64,000 nt of DNA from Phyto melanocephala (lineage: Eukaryota > Arthropoda > Insecta > Diptera > Rhinophoridae), in NCBI GenBank assembly GCA_941918925.1, contig OW799234.1, positions 96,203,978 through 96,267,977 on the forward strand, in the 5' to 3' direction. Within the stretch, counting starts at the first letter, position 1. Each line of letters starts with the position of its first letter. The notes under the pieces are model-generated. The model was not told where the DNA came from and did no database searches. It saw only the letters and a program-made list of their open reading frames with translations. This document shows positions 45,799 through 57,778 of the stretch, piece after piece. The translations under genes and the position numbers were made by a program.

Positions 45799-46949
45799 TT
45801 AGAGTAGACTTAGACCAATTTTATTTTGTTGTTGCAAAACTATTTCAATTTAAGGCAATACCAATTGTTCAAAACTATTTTTTAACTACTGTTTTAGAAT
45901 GTTGATAATTTAACAACAAAAAATTATCTACATATAGAGAATTAATCGATAGAGTATCTTTTGATAAGGATGTTTTTTAAAAATGTTTTAAAATATATGT
46001 ATTAAAAATCAATAACCTTTGAGTGATATATAAGGTGATGGTTAGTTATTTAGGCAATTTAAATTGACACACACATCTTCAGTTATTCTGAAAAAAAAGA
46101 AAATAAAAATAAATAAAACAAAGAATGTATAATCTTCACTATGTATACTCGTATTTACTTTTATTCTATAAATATAAACACAGCATTATTTAAATCATTT
46201 CTGTTATCATATTTTTAATAACAAGAATACATACATAAATACATACATATCCATTTGCTAATCTTGAGGTTTTTTAATTTAATAGTATTTATTTAATAAA
46301 AAAAAAAAATTGTGGGCAAAAGATAAATAAAATCACAAGTTCAAGCAGGTGTATTACGCATCAAACTTGATAAAAAGCAATTTCTTTTAGGGGGCTTGAG
46401 TTGTTTTTTATTTTGATTTGTCATGGTAACACATGATTCAATTTAATTATCATTCCTTTGAAATATTAAATAATTATAATATTCTTATAAGTATATTTAT
46501 CAGAATTAAAGGAAAATATAATGTACGTAACTAAGTACGTATGTACTTACATATGTATGCATAATAAAAATTCAATTTATTTATTCGAATAAATAATTAT
46601 TATCAAATTTGAGAAAACAAAAAAATAATAAATAAAATAAAACATAAAATCAGATTGAAATTTTTATAACGTCATTAATTGACAAAAAAAAATTCCATAA
46701 TTTACTTCTCCGTGACTAAATGTCATGACATTTCAAGCAATTTAAATATTGTATTTCAAACCGGCACTGTAATTGGTGAGCAAATTTGATAAAGTATTAA
46801 GAGTATTCATTTCTGCAATCTTAGACATCAATTGCGTCTGCAAAAGCCAGTAGAAAAAATTTGACAATTAAATATCTTAAAACATCAAATTGAAAATTTT
46901 GTTGAAGAAAATTGTTTTGTAATTGAAAACTTTACAATAATTAATTCAA
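45799..46949. other. AT-rich DNA
   Basis: Nothing recognised. Confidence 0.45.
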
Positions 46950-47130
46950 CAGACTGACAGACATAGCTAGATCATTTTTAAATAAAACCAGGACTAAAAT
47001 AAATATATACACTTTGACGCAAAAAATTTATATTTTGATGTGTTACAATTAGTAACTTACAAACGGATGACAAAATGGATATACATACATATGTACCCCC
47101 AAACCATTTTTTTTTTGGTAGTGGTATAAT
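46950..47130 (+). repeat. Fragment of the long family A relative
   Basis: ACAGACTGACAGACATAGCT, ATATACACTTTGACGC, ACAAACGGATGACAAAATGG and CCAAACCATTTTTTTTTTGG resemble the left end of 21416-24755 in reverse. Confidence 0.65.
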
Positions 47131-47935
47131 AATAGTGTTTACTTTTTGGTCTCAAATATATTTGTACGATATTCAACAAACATGTGTGAATTTTTGTATG
47201 TGTAATATAAAATATTTGCAGAGAAATTATCAACAACTATTGTAGGATCCGAATACATATATGTAACTCATGCAATAGGTTGAATAAGGTAATTATATTG
47301 TTTAAAAATAGCGTTTTATTAGAGCATTACAATTGACGTGAATACAGTTGTTTTATATATGTAAGTAATGTTAAAGTTATTAGCTCAAATTTTATTTTTT
47401 CTTATATTTTTAAAATATTTATATTTATCAACAACATATAGCTTATTGCTATACATATTCTATTAGCTTTTCGATTAATAATGGAATGAAATCTTGTCCT
47501 TTTGTTTAATTTTTAATATAATTATTAAATCTACCAGTAAAATGGTTTTACGAATATATTTTTAAAATAAATTATTTATGAATATTGGTTTAAACATATA
47601 CTCTTGCCTTTCAAAAGATTTTTTTTTAATTTCTTTGAGTTAACATCATCGGATGCAAATAAAATGCAGTCAGATGAAAACAGCTGCTTTTGTTTATTGT
47701 GTGTTAAAATTTAAAGTTGATACAATTGGTACTAAAAATTTTTTAAACAAATTTCATAAAATAAAAAATTGGCATTTCATGACTTTTGGTATTATCTTAA
47801 CACTGCTTAAGCATTGAGGCTATTTAATAAAGCTTCTGACATTGGCGTAACTAAAATTTTTTTCTGCGGTTGGCAAAAGCTTAAGCTTTTTTTTCTTTTG
47901 CAAAGTCTTAAACTGAGTTAATTTTATATGTATAC
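47131..47935. other. AT-rich DNA
   Basis: The block 47908-47930 recurs near 3040. Nothing else recognised. Confidence 0.45.
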
Positions 47936-48562
47936 TAGCCAAGCCCGGCGCGCGTTGCTACGCCTCTTAATGAATAAAAATGCATTCTGAATTTTAATTG
48001 AATATCAAGTGCAAGAAGCTAAATATTATAACTTTTTTATGTGCGTGGCACTGCCTACTTTTCTAATCACGAAACTGTATAGTCATGACAGCTCAATATG
48101 TGTGCAAAGTTTCAGAACAAATCGGTGAAGTTTAAATAGCTGAAAATGAAAACATTTTTTATGGGCGTGACACTGCCTACTTTTCTAATCACGAAATTGT
48201 ATAGACATGACAGCTCAATATGTGTGCAAAGTTTCAGAAAAATCGATCTAGTGAAAGTAGCTAAAAATGGTAACTTTTTTTTCATGGGCGTGGCACTGCG
48301 CACTTTTCTAATCACAAAATTATATAGTTCTGACAGCTCAATATGTGTGCAAAGTTTCAGAAAAATCGATCTAGTGAAAGTAGTTAAAAATGGTAACTTA
48401 TTTTTCATGGGCGTGGTACTGCGCACTTTTTACAACCCATAAACACTCCCTGGAATGTATACTACAACTTGCCAAAGTTTAAGGCCAATCGGCTTTACGG
48501 TTTCGGAGTGTAAAGCTAACACACACACACAGAGTTTCACTTTTATATACATATATAGATTA
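47936..48562 (+). mobile_element. ACTAGCC..CCCGGCGCGCGTTGC repeat element
   Basis: The start (T)ACTAGCCAAGCCCGGCGCGC and the end ACACACACACAGAGTTTCAC then TTTTATATACATATATAGAT are of a type found in many insect genomes; I cannot name the class. Most of the interior is a four-unit tandem repeat. A second, short start piece is at 52978. It sits within AT-rich DNA similar to 3040-3090. Confidence 0.65.
48038..48430. repeat. Tandem repeat, four units of 120-124 bp
   Basis: ATG(T/G)GCGTGRCACTGC recurs at about 48038, 48158, 48282 and 48406, each unit followed by ATGACAGCTCAATATGTGTG and AAAGTTTCAG. The opposing frames at 48112-48426 and 48146-48442 are products of the repetition. Confidence 0.9.
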
Positions 48563-49190
48563 AATGAAAATAGTTAAACTTTTTAAATGTCTGTTGGGAC
48601 CACAACTTGAAGTAATTTTACATATTTAATTCTCTTCTTTCTTATCTGAAGCTTCACAAAAATGTTTACTTATAATATTGCTACTAATTTTTCACGCTGT
48701 CTTGTTAAAGAAGGAGCACAAAACCTACATTTTGCTTATTCAAAACCTTAAATACAAAACAATTTTACTATTTGAAAAATTTTCAAAGTTCGTTATTAAA
48801 TGTGTACAAATGTCTAAAATGTTTGTTTAAGATATTTTGGCTGCTTTTGTTTTTCTAAACTTAAAGTATTTATCAGCACACAAGTTTGTTTGTATATAAT
48901 TTAAACGGTGAATCATTTAAGTAAACGCGTGAATATATACTAAATTGATATATTAATGCTTATTGTTATTTTGACCTGGGGAGAAAGTTTTCGTTGTATA
49001 AAACTTTGGGAAGTTTTTGCACATCATACCTATAATATAAGGCGTTTTTTTTTGTAATCTTGAGTTTACACATAGTATTTACAGGTAAAATGAAATATTT
49101 AGGGATGGATTTAAGGACCAATTTCATCAAATATAAAAATAAAAAATAACGCGATGAAGTAAATTTATAGTTATTACACTTTTTTGAGGA
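48563..49190. other. AT-rich DNA
   Basis: Nothing recognised. Confidence 0.45.
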
Positions 49191-49620
49191 GGATGATTCA
49201 TGGAAGCAGTTGTATTTTGGTGCTTATATCTCAGTCAATCTTAATCCGATTTTGCAGTTTTTTCTAGAGGAATATTTTTGGAAAACACTTTCAAAAAGTA
49301 ATTAACTGGATATAAATTTAAATTTCTTTAAGTTGTTCCTGTCGATTTATTAAAAAAGTCATATAGAATTAATAAATATCAAACATGTTTCTAAGTTTTC
49401 GGAAAGAATAGTTTTTTATGCTGAAAACATGAGTTTGATAGTTTCTAAGTGTGATTTATTTCGGAATATTTTTGAAAATTTTATACTACATACAAGTATA
49501 TGTAGCACTCGAGAGCTTTAAAAAGTTGTTTGAAAGTAACACGCGGACAGACGGACCTTGTTTAATCGACTTTTCTATTATAGTATTTTAGAAAATATAT
49601 GTATGTATGTGTACATTTAT
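49191..49620 (+). repeat. Decayed family A body fragment
   Basis: GTGCTTATATCTCAG near 49220, GTTTGAAAGTAACACGCGGA, CAGACGGACCTTGTTTAATC and TTTAGAAAATATATGTATGT match the order of the family A right half, strongly diverged. Confidence 0.6.
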
Positions 49621-50237
49621 GTTACCAAAATTTAAGGGCATAAATGGGAATAGTTAAGTAATGGCTTAACTTCTTTTACTTAATGCTAGGCGCACAAATA
49701 TAATGAACAAATACAAATGCTTTAAAAAGTAAAAGTAAATATAATACAATTGTACAATTTGTTCGTCGTTCGCCGGCGTAAGATATATAAATAATTCTAT
49801 TGCAAAGTTCTCCTCGTATAGCGAATTTCGATCGACGCCATATTGTATGCATTCTTATATACGCAAATGTGTTTTATTTTAGACGACGAATATTCGCGAC
49901 GATTGTTATCCAATTTTCATTAACATGAAGTTTATTCACTTAATCCTAATTAATATAACAGATTATACAAAAAAGTGGGTAGTGTGACGCCCATTATGAT
50001 AATACTTTGCGGTTACTTTTTATTAGTAATAGATACTGTTGTAGAATAAGAAATTAGCCCTGCTTTGTTTTGCGAAATTAAACTTTTCAAAATTGTCATT
50101 GCGATGTTGTTGTTCATAACAACATTTCCAAATGAATTCATTTTACTCAAAATACAGAACAAGAAGATATATATTCTGGTTACAGTTATTATTCTAATAA
50201 AAAAGTGTAGAATGTGTTTACTGTAATTTCATAAATA
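49621..50237. other. AT-rich DNA
   Basis: 49755-49930 is less AT-rich (TTCGTCGTTCGCCGGCG) with GACGACGAATATTCGCGACG; not identified. Confidence 0.4.
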
Positions 50238-51266
50238 CAGTACACTCGCGCTAAACGTTAACTAATTAAAATCAAAGCAGTTCATGTAAGCGAAATTGTT
50301 CACGTTAGCGATTGTCGAGTCTCATATAAATTTTTACAATATTAGCATGTGTTTTACACGCTTGAACGTGAAATTATTTTATTATTCCTTCCTTTTTTCA
50401 AACTATATAAAGGGTCCGCCATCTAACGTTTTTTTTTTCAACTAGTGCTTATTTCGTGAATGGTAACACTTAGCTTATGTCTGATTTGACAGATAATTAG
50501 TTTTATCCTTCCGCTGAACGAATATGGTTGTGTGTACGCTTGAACAACGCTGGGAAATATTGCGACATTACTTTGGCCGATTTTGCCAAAAAAATCATCT
50601 TTTCAGATGAAGCTTATTTTGATCTTGGCGGGTAAACAAGCAAAATTGTCGCCTTTGGTGCAACGAAAACTCGCACACATACATTGAAAAGTGGATACAC
50701 CCAAAACGAGTCACTGTTTGGTGCGGATTTTGGTCCAGAGGCATAATTCCATAATGAGCAAGGAGTGGCTGTTACAGTCAATGGCGATCGTTATCGGGCC
50801 ATGTTGAACGAATTTTTGTTCACAAAAATTGAAAAGGAGGATATTGGAAAAATTTGGTTTCAACAGAACGGCGCTACGTGCCACACAGCCGAAGCTACAC
50901 TTTTTTTATAGCATTTAAAAAAAAAAAGTTATTTGGCGGACCCTTTATAAAGACTGACTTTTCTTTAAACTCCAAACTTTAAGATTTTTAACACTCTGGG
51001 ACTGATTCACAGCTTCACATTTCGATGCCATACATACAAAAAGCTTAAAGGAAACACACAGGGGATACCATACATTTTAAAAACCTAAATTAACATTTTC
51101 CAGTAATGTCTACATGCTTAAAAAACATTTGCAGTGAAAAAATTTTTTTCAAGTTATACAGTTTTCTGAGTTTGTTCATGTTACACAATAGTCAACGTAA
51201 GGAAAAGCCTGTTCGCGTTAGGCGGTGTTCACGTTAGTCGGTGTTAACGTTACTGCGAGTGTACCG
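50238..51266. mobile_element. pogo/Tc1-type element with CAGTACACTCGC ends
   Basis: The left end CAGTACACTCGCGCTAAACG and the right end, read inward as CGGTACACTCGCAGTAACGT, are inverted repeats with TA outside both (50236-50237 and 51267-51268). Subterminal motifs GTTCACGTTAG and GTTAACGTTA recur. The middle is a nested mariner relic (50406-50949). No own transposase is seen. Confidence 0.78.
50406..50949 (+). mobile_element. Mariner-like relic nested in the pogo-type element
   Basis: The ends TATAAAGGGTCCGCCA and GGCGGACCCTTTATA are inverted repeats. The plus strand keeps transposase pieces: IIFSDEAYFDLGG with a stop after it, HPKRVTVWCGFWSRG, VTVNGDRYRAMLNEFLFTKI and IWFQQNGATCHTAEATLF. 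In the family the segment before GATCHT is QQD; here the catalytic Asp is Asn. There are several frameshifts and stops, and both the N-terminal domain and the C-terminal part are deleted. Dead copy. Confidence 0.85.
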
Positions 51267-51268
51267 TA

Positions 51269-52319
51269 TTAAAATTTTGATATCAAGAATATCACTGTAA
51301 AATCCTTTATTTCTTATTTCTTTTTTAACATTACATATATATTCAGATTTGGGCTGACCACGAATAATTTAATATTTTTATAAAATGTGGTAAAGAGTAT
51401 TGTATAGTCTGCCTTGACTGACTGTACATTTTTAAATTGTTTAAGATTAATTATTTGTGCATTGATAAGTTATGACGACACTAGACATGTCTGCGGCCAC
51501 TATTTTTACGAATAAAAGAATCATGCATAAAATTAAATAAAATAATTTTTATAATTTCTTCTTCTCAATTTATACACATTCATACATACTCATGTATGCA
51601 TGTACGTACATACATATATTGTCTTATTTGGTTTGTATTTCAAATCCTGTTTAATATTTTAAATAATTTTTGAATGTGATTTTGTATTTAAATTTTTTTC
51701 TTAACAAACTTGTTTAAATGTTTAAAGCTTATCTGTGCAATATTAAAAAAAAATTAATTTGTATATAAGAAGGGGTAAAGTCTGGCTTCATAAAAAATTA
51801 TTTATTTCTTGTGTTAAAGTAAAAGCAAACATTTATTTCAATATAATCAAACAAACAACAACAAAAATCAAAAGCACCAAAAAATATAAAAATACACATT
51901 TACCCAATTCATAACGTGTATTATCTGTGTTGTTTTATTATGTTATTAATTGAAATAATAAAACAATTTAGTTTGTTGTATTTACTAATTTTTTAAAACT
52001 TTTATTTAATGTAATATTCGATACCTTCAACCGCTTAGCACTTACTAATGTTTGGTCAACTGTATTATTTAGTATATACAGTAAGGGTTTTCCCTGTTCA
52101 GAACTGTTCAGAATATTATTAAGTTTAACAAAATATGTTTTAATCAAACTTTTTGGGTTAAATTTAATCATATACATCTAATAAACTTAAAAATTAAAAA
52201 AAAAATATATAAATACAATTTTGTTAAAAGTGTTAAAAAGATTTTTGTTAAGTGTTCCTAGTATGAACATTAACCGAATGAATAATTTATTGTTTTTAGG
52301 GTCATAGTATTTGGTGTCC
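51269..52319. other. AT-rich DNA
   Basis: The 69-codon minus frame at 51968-52177 has no family features. Nothing else recognised. Confidence 0.45.
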
Positions 52320-52932
52320 ACAGTGTGCTTTTTTAACGGCTGTTAATGATTTTGGCTTACTCTTTGCTAAATTCGTCAGCATATTAAGATTAATATTTTT
52401 TCCAGATTTCACAGAACGCGCTTAAAGCTCATCTACGTTCTCAGGCAGATCTTTATGAGTAAATACTGTTCGCCTTAATATTGACCAGAGGTGTTTTATA
52501 GACTTTAAATCGGGTGATTGAGGGTGCTAATCCAAAAGCTTAATTGCATTTTATTTAAACCAATTTTTGATTATTTTCCCGCAGTATGCTTAGAATTGTT
52601 ATCATCATCCTCCAATTGATGTAAAATATCTAGACTTGGAATATATGAGTCTTCAAGAATGTTAATAAGTCTAAAGCAGATATTTTGCCTCTTATTCGGA
52701 GGAGTATTTCAACATGGTTTCCGCGAAAGCAGCCTTAAGCCATCAATGAGTCACCAAAAATGCTAATCAACTGGCTCTTAATCATTTTCTAACGGTTTTA
52801 GGACCAATATTTTAATTATATTTTTGGTTTAGTATCTGGTGGCCCTAAATTGCACTATTGGCTACACCAGTAACAATAACACTCTAGCCTTCCGACAATC
52901 TGCCGGTGAAAGTTTTTTGGACGACCAGGTCA
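52320..52932 (-). pseudogene. Tc1-like transposase relic
   Basis: Minus-strand pieces in order: GRPKKLSPADC-like N-terminal sequence at about 52930-52895; a DDDNNSKHTAGK segment near 52590, equivalent to the Tc1 catalytic D-N-D-P-x-H-T block; DLKSIKHLWSILRRTVFTH near 52490, equivalent to the D/E-L-N-P-I-E-x-x-W segment with the catalytic Glu replaced by Lys; then LPENVDEL and a stop. Many frameshifts and stops. No intact terminal repeats were found. Confidence 0.75.
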
Positions 52933-52977
52933 ATTGCATATAATAATTGCATAAAATAATTTTTTTATTTATTAAAA

Positions 52978-53040
52978 ACTAGCTGACCCGGCGAAACTCC
53001 TAGGTTAACTCTTATACAAGCCGAATGTTAGTAATCGACG
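52978..53040 (+). mobile_element. Start fragment of the ACTAGC..CCCGGCG repeat
   Basis: ACTAGCTGACCCGGCGAAAC matches the start type of 47936. The body is missing. Confidence 0.6.
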
Positions 53041-53359
53041 ACATTATTAAAACATACAAATTGTTATATTTGTATGCAAATCATTTGACTGCGGAAAAAA
53101 AGATAAAAGATGTTCCAATCCGATAATATAATAATAAATTAATTCATGTTCTACAGTTATCAATGCTTAAAAAAAGTTTTAACAACAATACAAATATTTA
53201 CAGAGAATTAAATTAATTTTAAACATTTTTTAATAATATTTTTTTCTGTGAATATCTACTTTGCGAATTCGACAATTTCTAAACTAAGAAGGAAATTCCC
53301 TTTTAGCTATAAAATTTAAAATTATTAAATTCATTTATGTGTTAACGATTTAAATCAAA
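53041..53359. other. AT-rich DNA
   Basis: Nothing recognised. Confidence 0.45.
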
Positions 53360-53709
53360 AACAAGTAAGAGCGCTATATTCGGCCGTGCCGAATCTTATA
53401 TACCCTTCACAACGTGTAGTCATGCAATAACAGTAGTTTGTATCACCATCCCATATGAAATACGTACATACATATAAAAAACATACATATATAAAAACAT
53501 CTCATTGTAAAATTATAAATTTACGTATGTATGTTAAAAAAAAAATTTAAAAAAAAATTTAAAAAAAAAAATTAAAAAAAAAGTTTTTTAAAAAATATTT
53601 AAAATATATATAATAAATATAAAACAAAAAAATAAAAAAAAAATATTAAAAAAAAAAAAAAAATTAAATAAAAAATAATAATAAAAATATAAATAATATA
53701 TTAAATTAA

Positions 53710-54275
53710 ATTTTAATGTGAACCATTTTTTATTTTGGCTTAAGTTCATTTGTTTCTTTATTTAATTTTATAATTCAAATTAAATTAAATTGTAACCATT
53801 TTAGGAATATTTTTTCTAAAAATTATTTCTATCACCTAGATGGACTTATATAAATGAAAATGTAAATACAACCTTGTTTTCAATAATTCCAGCCAAAGGA
53901 TGGATATTGAAAGCATAACGAAAATGTATTACGAATATAGAAGAATATGAACATGTTGAATTATGAATTGTCATTTGATAGGTGAAATAAAATATTCAAC
54001 AAAATATGAAAATTAATACTAAGATTCACTAATTCAAATTTCATTCAATTGTAACATAAATAGGAATTTTAAGTTACATAGTAGTATACCGATAAAGAGT
54101 GCTGATGATGAAATCGTAGCTGATTTCGAAAATGCATTCCACTCGGCTAATATCGGAAATAATTTTTAGAAAAAATATTCCTAAAATGGTTACAATTTAA
54201 TTTAATTTGAATTTTAAAATTAAATAAAGAAACAAATGAACTTAAGCCAAAATAAAAAATGGTTCACATTAAAAT
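53710..54275 (+). mobile_element. TTAA-flanked element with 120-bp inverted arms and a hammerhead ribozyme
   Basis: The left arm starts ATTTTAATGTGAACC at 53710 and the right arm ends GGTTCACATTAAAAT at 54275; the arms pair for about 120 bp with very few mismatches. TTAA stands at 53706-53709 and 54276-54279. The 330-bp centre has no coding frame but ends with a complete hammerhead ribozyme fold (54089-54156) directly before the right arm. Hammerheads next to terminal repeats, and inverted end copies, are known for Penelope-like elements. The TTAA flank could equally point to a piggyBac-like MITE that carries the ribozyme. Confidence 0.8.
54089..54156 (+). ncRNA. Type I hammerhead ribozyme
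   Basis: Self-cleaving RNA motif. Stem I: CCGAT (54089-54093) pairs with ATCGG (54152-54156), and GAGTG (54097-54101) with CACTC (54140-54144), with an internal loop between. Core: CTGATGA at 54102-54108. Stem II: GAAATC (54110-54115) pairs with GATTTC (54122-54127) over the loop GTAGCT, with one extra T at 54109. GAAA follows at 54128-54131. Stem III is minimal: AATGCATT (54131-54138) is self-complementary, as in known dimer-acting hammerheads. Predicted cleavage is after C54139. All conserved core bases are present. The 16 paired bases outside the core match without exception, which is very unlikely by chance. Confidence 0.85.
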
Positions 54276-54757
54276 TTAATATATAGAAAAAAGTTCGAAT
54301 AAAATATAAATATATAAATATATTAAACAAAAAATAAAAAAATTTTTTTTTTTGCTCAGCTGGGATTCGATGCCACGTTTTCTCTAACCAGTATGCACGT
54401 TTGTATGTATGTATGTTGTTGTTGTAATGTTGTTTTTGTGAAAAAAAAAATCGAGGTGGTCGTGGGTTTTTGCTCATATCTCAGTTGTTTATGTACCGAT
54501 GTTTCTGATTTTCAATAGCGATCTACTCCCGAATATTTCTGATATTTTAATACCTCACCAAGCGATATCGGGGGGCTTCAAAAAGTTGATTTCAACATAC
54601 ACACGGTCAGACTGACAGAATGACAGCGCTTAATCGACTCCCCTATTCATAAGCTTTCAGAAAATATATACTTTATGGGGTCGAAAATCAAAATTGTAGA
54701 AATTTCATACGGAATGACAAACCTATATATACCCTTTTTCACTGTGTGAAGGGTATA

Positions 54758-55431
54758 ATAAATAGTTAAAAACATCCTCGATTTGACATAAAATAACTAC
54801 TATTTCTTGATAGTAAAAGTGTTGCTAAAACTATTTTTGCCATGTCAGCAAACCGAATTCTGAATAACAAACTTCATCATAATTGGCATTCGTATGATAA
54901 CCTCCCGAAATACAATAAAACATGGTATAAAATAATTTATTCTGTCAATATATAAAATTATTTTATTAAGAAATTAAACTATTGTTACTTATCGAGTCTT
55001 TTTTTTTCTTTTTGGTTATGTTTTTGCTAATTTATTTTATACCATATTCTTCTTTGTTCATTAAAAAATTTTGAGGCACGTGTATGCCAAAATTTGTGAA
55101 TGTATTGTGTTTATGTTTTTTTTTAAACTGTGCGTAAACAAATGTTTTTCTATTTATTTAATTTTTTTGTAATATGTATATGCATACATAAATAGTTCCA
55201 AATTTAGTTTTGCTAATTCATGTATGTACATAAGTACGTATACTGAGGCGGCAGGTACATACACATTAACATCTTTAATACAAAGGCATGTGGTTATACA
55301 TACGTTTGTATAGATATGTAAGTACATACATATACATATACACAAATTTATAACGCAAACTAAAATGTTATTGACATAATAATTTATTTTTGTTTTGCTT
55401 TTGTTTTTGCACTCTAAAAAATTTACATATA
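54758..55431. other. AT-rich DNA
   Basis: The 105-codon minus frame at 55154-55471 is built on ACAT microsatellites (Tyr/Ile/His/Thr repeats) and is not credible. Confidence 0.5.
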
Positions 55432-55458
55432 TGTATGTATGTATGTATGTATGTATAT
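55432..55458. repeat. (TATG)n microsatellite
   Basis: About six GTAT units in a row. Confidence 0.92.
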
Positions 55459-55677
55459 GAGACGAGCCCAAAAGTGGCTAACCAATCGAAGCAAAGTTAA
55501 AACTATAAAATTTTGAAAAAAGTCAAATAAGCAGGTTTAAAATTACTTCTCTATAATTTGTTTCATGTTCTACAAAATAACAAATAAAATATCTACTCAA
55601 TATTTAAAAAAAACCAGATTGTTTGTTTGTAAATTTTTAAGCCAAAATTACCGATTCTGAGAAAAAAATTGTCCCTT

Positions 55678-56147
55678 TTTATACCCTTCACACAGTGAAA
55701 TAGGGTATATATAGGTTTGTCATTCCGTGTGAAATTTCTACAATTTTCATTTCCGACCCCATAAAGTATATATTTTCTGAAAGCTTATGAATGGGGGAGT
55801 CGATTAAGCTCTGTCAGTCTGTCCGTCTGTCCGTGTGTATGTTGAAATCAACTTTTTGAAGCCCCCCGACATCGTTTGGACCCGGGTGAGGTATTAAAAT
55901 ATCAGAAATATTCGGGAGTAGATCGGTATTGAAAATCAGAAACATCGGTACATAAACAACTGAGATATGAGCAAAAACCCACGACCACCTCGATTTTTTC
56001 TTCACATAAACAACATTACAACAACAACATACATACATACAAACGTGTATACTGGCTAGAGAAAACGTCGCATCGAATCCCAGCTGAGCCAAAAAAAAAT
56101 TTTTTTATTTTTTCATTATTTTTTTTTATTATACCCTTCACACAGTG
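55678..56147 (-). repeat. Family A copy, cluster member 1
   Basis: Starts ATACCCTTCACACAGTGAAA in reverse orientation and runs through GTGTATGTTGAAATCAAC and CATCGAATCCCAGCTGAGCC to a T-rich tail that ends in a second ATACCCTTCACACAGTG at 56131. The family's far end is missing. Confidence 0.88.
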
Positions 56148-57000
56148 AACAAGTAAGAGCGCTATATTCGGCCGTGCCGAATCTTATATACCCTTCACAA
56201 CGTGAATTCATGCAATAACAGTGGTTTGTGTCACCATTCATCCCATATGAAATACGTACATACATATAAAAACATACATATATAAAAACGTCCCATTGTA
56301 AAATTATAAATTCACGTATGAATGTTAAAAAAAAACAAAAAAAAAAAAAAAAAATTTAAAAAAAAAAAAAAATTTAAAAAAAAAAAAATTAAAAAAAAAA
56401 AAAAATTTTTTTTTTAAATTATTATGTATGTAATATATATAAAACAAAAAAAAAATAAAAAAAAAAAATAAAAAAAAAATTAAAAAAAAAATAATAAAAA
56501 TATAAATAATATATTAAATAAAAAATAAAAAAAAAAATAAAAAAAAAAAATAAAAAAAAAATTTAAAAAAAATTTTTTTGGCTCAGCTGGGATTTGATGC
56601 CACGTTTTCTCTAACCAGTATACACGTTTGTATGTATGTATGTTGTTGTTGTAATGTTGCTTTTGTGAAAAAAAAATCGAGGTGGTCGTGGGTTTTTGCT
56701 CATATCTCAGTTGTTTATGTACCGATGTTTCTGATTTTCAATACCGATCTACTCCCGAATATTTCTGATATTTTAATACCTCACCCGGGTCCAAACGATG
56801 TCGGGGGGCTTCAAAAAGTTGATTTCAACATACACACGGACAGACGGTCAGACGGACAGACGGACAGCGCTTAATCGACTCCCCTATTCATAAGCTTTCA
56901 GAAAATATATACTTTATGGGGTCGGAAATCAAAATTGTAGAAATTTCACACGGAATGACAAACCTATATATACCCTTTTTCACTGTGTGAAGGGTATAAA
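56148..57000 (+). repeat. Family A copy, cluster member 2, complete
   Basis: AACAAGTAAGAGCGCTATAT to CTGTGTGAAGGGTATAAA. The A/T core spans about 56320-56578. Head-to-head and tail-to-tail with its neighbours. The 98-codon frame at 56578-56874 is a by-product. Confidence 0.92.
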
Positions 57001-57778
57001 AAGGGTATATATAGGTTTGTCATTCCGTGTGAAATTTCTACAATTTTCATTTCCGACCCCATAAAGTATATATTTTCTGAAAGCTTATGAATAGGGGAGT
57101 CGATTAAGCTCTGTCAGTATGTCCGTCTGACCGTGTGTATGTTGAAATCAACTTTTTGAAGCCCCCCGACATAGGTTGGACCCGGGTAAGGTATTAAAAT
57201 ATCAAAAATATTCGGGAGTAGATCGGTATTGGAAATTAGAATTATCGGTACATAAACAACTGAGATATGAGCAAAAACCCACGACCACCTCGATTTTTTT
57301 TTCACAAAAACAACATTACAACAACAACATACATACAAACGTGTATATTGGTTAGAGAAAACGTGGCATCGAATCCCAGCTGAGCCAAAAAATTTTTTTT
57401 TTAATTTTTTTAAAATTTTTTTTTATTTTTTATTTAATATATTATTTATATTTTTATTATTATTTTTTTTTTAATTTTTTTTTTTTTAATTTGTTTTTTA
57501 TTTTTTTTTTGTTTTATATATATTATATACATAAAAATTTTTTTTTTTAATTTTTTTTTAATTTTTTTTCAAATTTTTTTTTATTTATTTTTTTGTTTTT
57601 TTAACATACATACGTGAAATTATAATTTTACAATGGGATGTTTTTATATATGTATGTTTTTATATGTATGTACGTATTTCATATGGGATGAATGGTGACA
57701 CAAACTACTGTTATTGCATGACTACACGTTGTGAAGGGTATATAAGATTCAGCACTGCCGAATATAGCGCTCTTACTT
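57001..57778 (-). repeat. Family A copy, cluster member 3, complete
   Basis: GGGTATATATAGGTTTGTCA to GAATATAGCGCTCTTACTTG in reverse orientation; forms a large inverted repeat with member 2 around 57000. Confidence 0.92.

Larger units (their letters stand above)
53360..54757 (+). repeat. Family A copy, split by a later insertion
   Basis: AACAAGTAAGAGCGCTATAT at the left and CTGTGTGAAGGGTATAATA at the right. The A/T core is interrupted at a TTAA by the element 53710-54275, after which the family sequence resumes up to GCTCAGCTGGGATTCGATG at 54355. The 85-codon minus frame at 54220-54477 is incidental. Confidence 0.9.

Noticed and set aside
48112..48442. Two overlapping opposing frames of about 100 codons
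   Set aside because: Products of the 120-124 bp tandem repeat; no start context or family match.
55154..55471. 105-codon frame rich in Tyr/Ile/His/Thr
   Set aside because: Translated ACAT/ATGT microsatellites.
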